A DNA stretch of 6,181 nucleotides from an uncultured Caulobacterales bacterium (lineage in GTDB: Bacteria > Pseudomonadota > Alphaproteobacteria > Caulobacterales > Maricaulaceae): NCBI GenBank assembly GCA_937981945.1, contig CALJNJ010000115.1, positions 1-6,181 on the forward strand, read 5' to 3'. Positions 5,539-6,181 of the stretch are shown here, piece by piece. The notes under the pieces were generated by a model. That model was not told the origin of the DNA and ran no database searches. It was given only the letters and a program-made list of their open reading frames with translations. Position numbers and translations under genes: made by a program. How positions within the stretch are numbered: position 1 is the first letter of the stretch; each line of letters starts with the position of its first letter.

Positions 5539-6181
5539 CTATTTATCCCAGTCCACAATCGTAAACCCCAAGGTATCAGCCTCCCCGGCAAGACGTCTGT
5601 CCGGGTTTACGGCCACACCTTTGTCGCAAAAAATTAAAATTTCAAGGTCGGAATAACTGTCTGAATACATTGTGATAATTGTGTGATTTTGTTTCAAAGT
5701 GGGATTTTGGTCGAAAAATGCTTTTAACCGGACGACTTTTTCGCCCCCGTAACAGTTAGGGCCCGCAAAATAAGGCGCCAGTCTATCCTCTCCGTCCCAA
5801 GCCATATCGGTAGCAATGACGTGGGGAATTTCCAATTTTCTTGCGATCGCCTCGGCAACAATATTGACGGCCGCACTGACCATCATGAGGACATCACCTG
5901 CTTGGCGATGATCTTCCAGCACTCTTAAAGCCCCCGGACGCAATCCGTCAGGGACCTCGCTGTCAGCAAATTGCTCCGCCATTTTCAGCATTTCCGCCCG
6001 GGTCTTTCCGACCATACACCACCGCATCATGGCCATTTTCACGCGGACACGCGGCAATCGTCCCCGTTTATAAGCCAGCTGCGTCAGCCCGGCAGATACC
6101 AATAGAGGCAGCCATAAATGGGGGCGAAGCTTGACGGATTGCAACACAAACCTGCCCCAAGTCCCTCGTTTGGTCAGGGTA
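5539..6181 (-). CDS. HAD-IB family phosphatase (SerB-like fold), 5' end cut by window
   Basis: Only the last 213 codons are inside the window; the frame stays open through base 6181. The first visible residues, TLTKRGTWGRFV, are the end of motif I (DxDGTLT), so the nucleophile Asp lies just outside. The GTG at 6147 is an internal Val codon, not the start, since it would remove motif I. In visible numbering, motif II is MMVSAAVN with Ser102, motif III is Lys148 (GGEKVVRLK), and motif IV is YSDSYSD with Asp174 and Asp178, followed by GVAVNPDRRL, the usual ending of HAD-IB hydrolases. The cap includes hydrophobic stretches (LWLPLLVSAGL) that may form a membrane-facing surface. It should remove a phosphate from a small molecule or lipid head-group. 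Phosphatidyl-polyol phosphate phosphatase or phosphoserine-type activity are both possible. It is the most upstream visible gene of the operon. Confidence 0.88.
   Translation of the reverse strand, partial: TLTKRGTWGRFVLQSVKLRPHLWLPLLVSAGLTQLAYKRGRLPRVRVKMAMMRWCMVGKTRAEMLKMAEQFADSEVPDGLRPGALRVLEDHRQAGDVLMMVSAAVNIVAEAIARKLEIPHVIATDMAWDGEDRLAPYFAGPNCYGGEKVVRLKAFFDQNPTLKQNHTIITMYSDSYSDLEILIFCDKGVAVNPDRRLAGEADTLGFTIVDWDK

Overview
The window looks like chromosomal DNA of a Gram-negative bacterium of roughly balanced GC content. It is most likely an alphaproteobacterium: glmU stands back-to-back with a phosphoglycolate-phosphatase-like gene, and there is a 66-residue protein of a type I associate with that class. 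The taxonomic call is inference from gene content only. Eight protein genes are supported; the two at the window edges are cut. No tRNA, rRNA, CRISPR array, insertion sequence or phage structural gene is visible.

Left part (1-1948): the first 322 codons of glmU (peptidoglycan and LPS precursor synthesis) run leftwards off the edge. A HAD-IA phosphatase (gph-like) diverges from it across 83 bp. A small conserved-looking gene (1748-1948, minus) converges on gph with only 6 bp between the stop codons.

Middle (1949-2694): a 281-bp non-coding stretch separates the 66-residue gene from a divergent XRE-type repressor gene. The half next to the small gene holds a sigma-32-like (heat-shock type) promoter match and a 9-bp-stem hairpin in the predicted leader. 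The half next to the repressor is very AT-rich, with a 9-bp direct repeat and a perfect 19-bp palindrome 13 bp before the repressor ATG, a good candidate operator. The repressor has a normal N-terminal HTH and a short C-terminal half that looks like the start of a LexA/CI-type (S24) domain without the rest.

Right part (2715-6181): a tight minus-strand operon of four genes with gaps of 14, 12 and 17 bp. In transcription order these are a HAD-IB phosphatase (its start lies beyond the window), a sugar/choline-phosphate-type nucleotidyltransferase, cyclopropane-fatty-acyl-phospholipid synthase, and an Fe(II)/2-oxoglutarate hydroxylase of the aspartyl/asparaginyl beta-hydroxylase family, which also contains the lipid hydroxylases LpxO and OlsC. 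Together they suggest membrane lipid tailoring: head-group activation and dephosphorylation, acyl-chain cyclopropanation, and hydroxylation of a lipid or peptide. That joint role is an inference. Most of the window is ordinary; the parts most worth a second look are the operon as a unit and the regulatory stretch 1949-2229.
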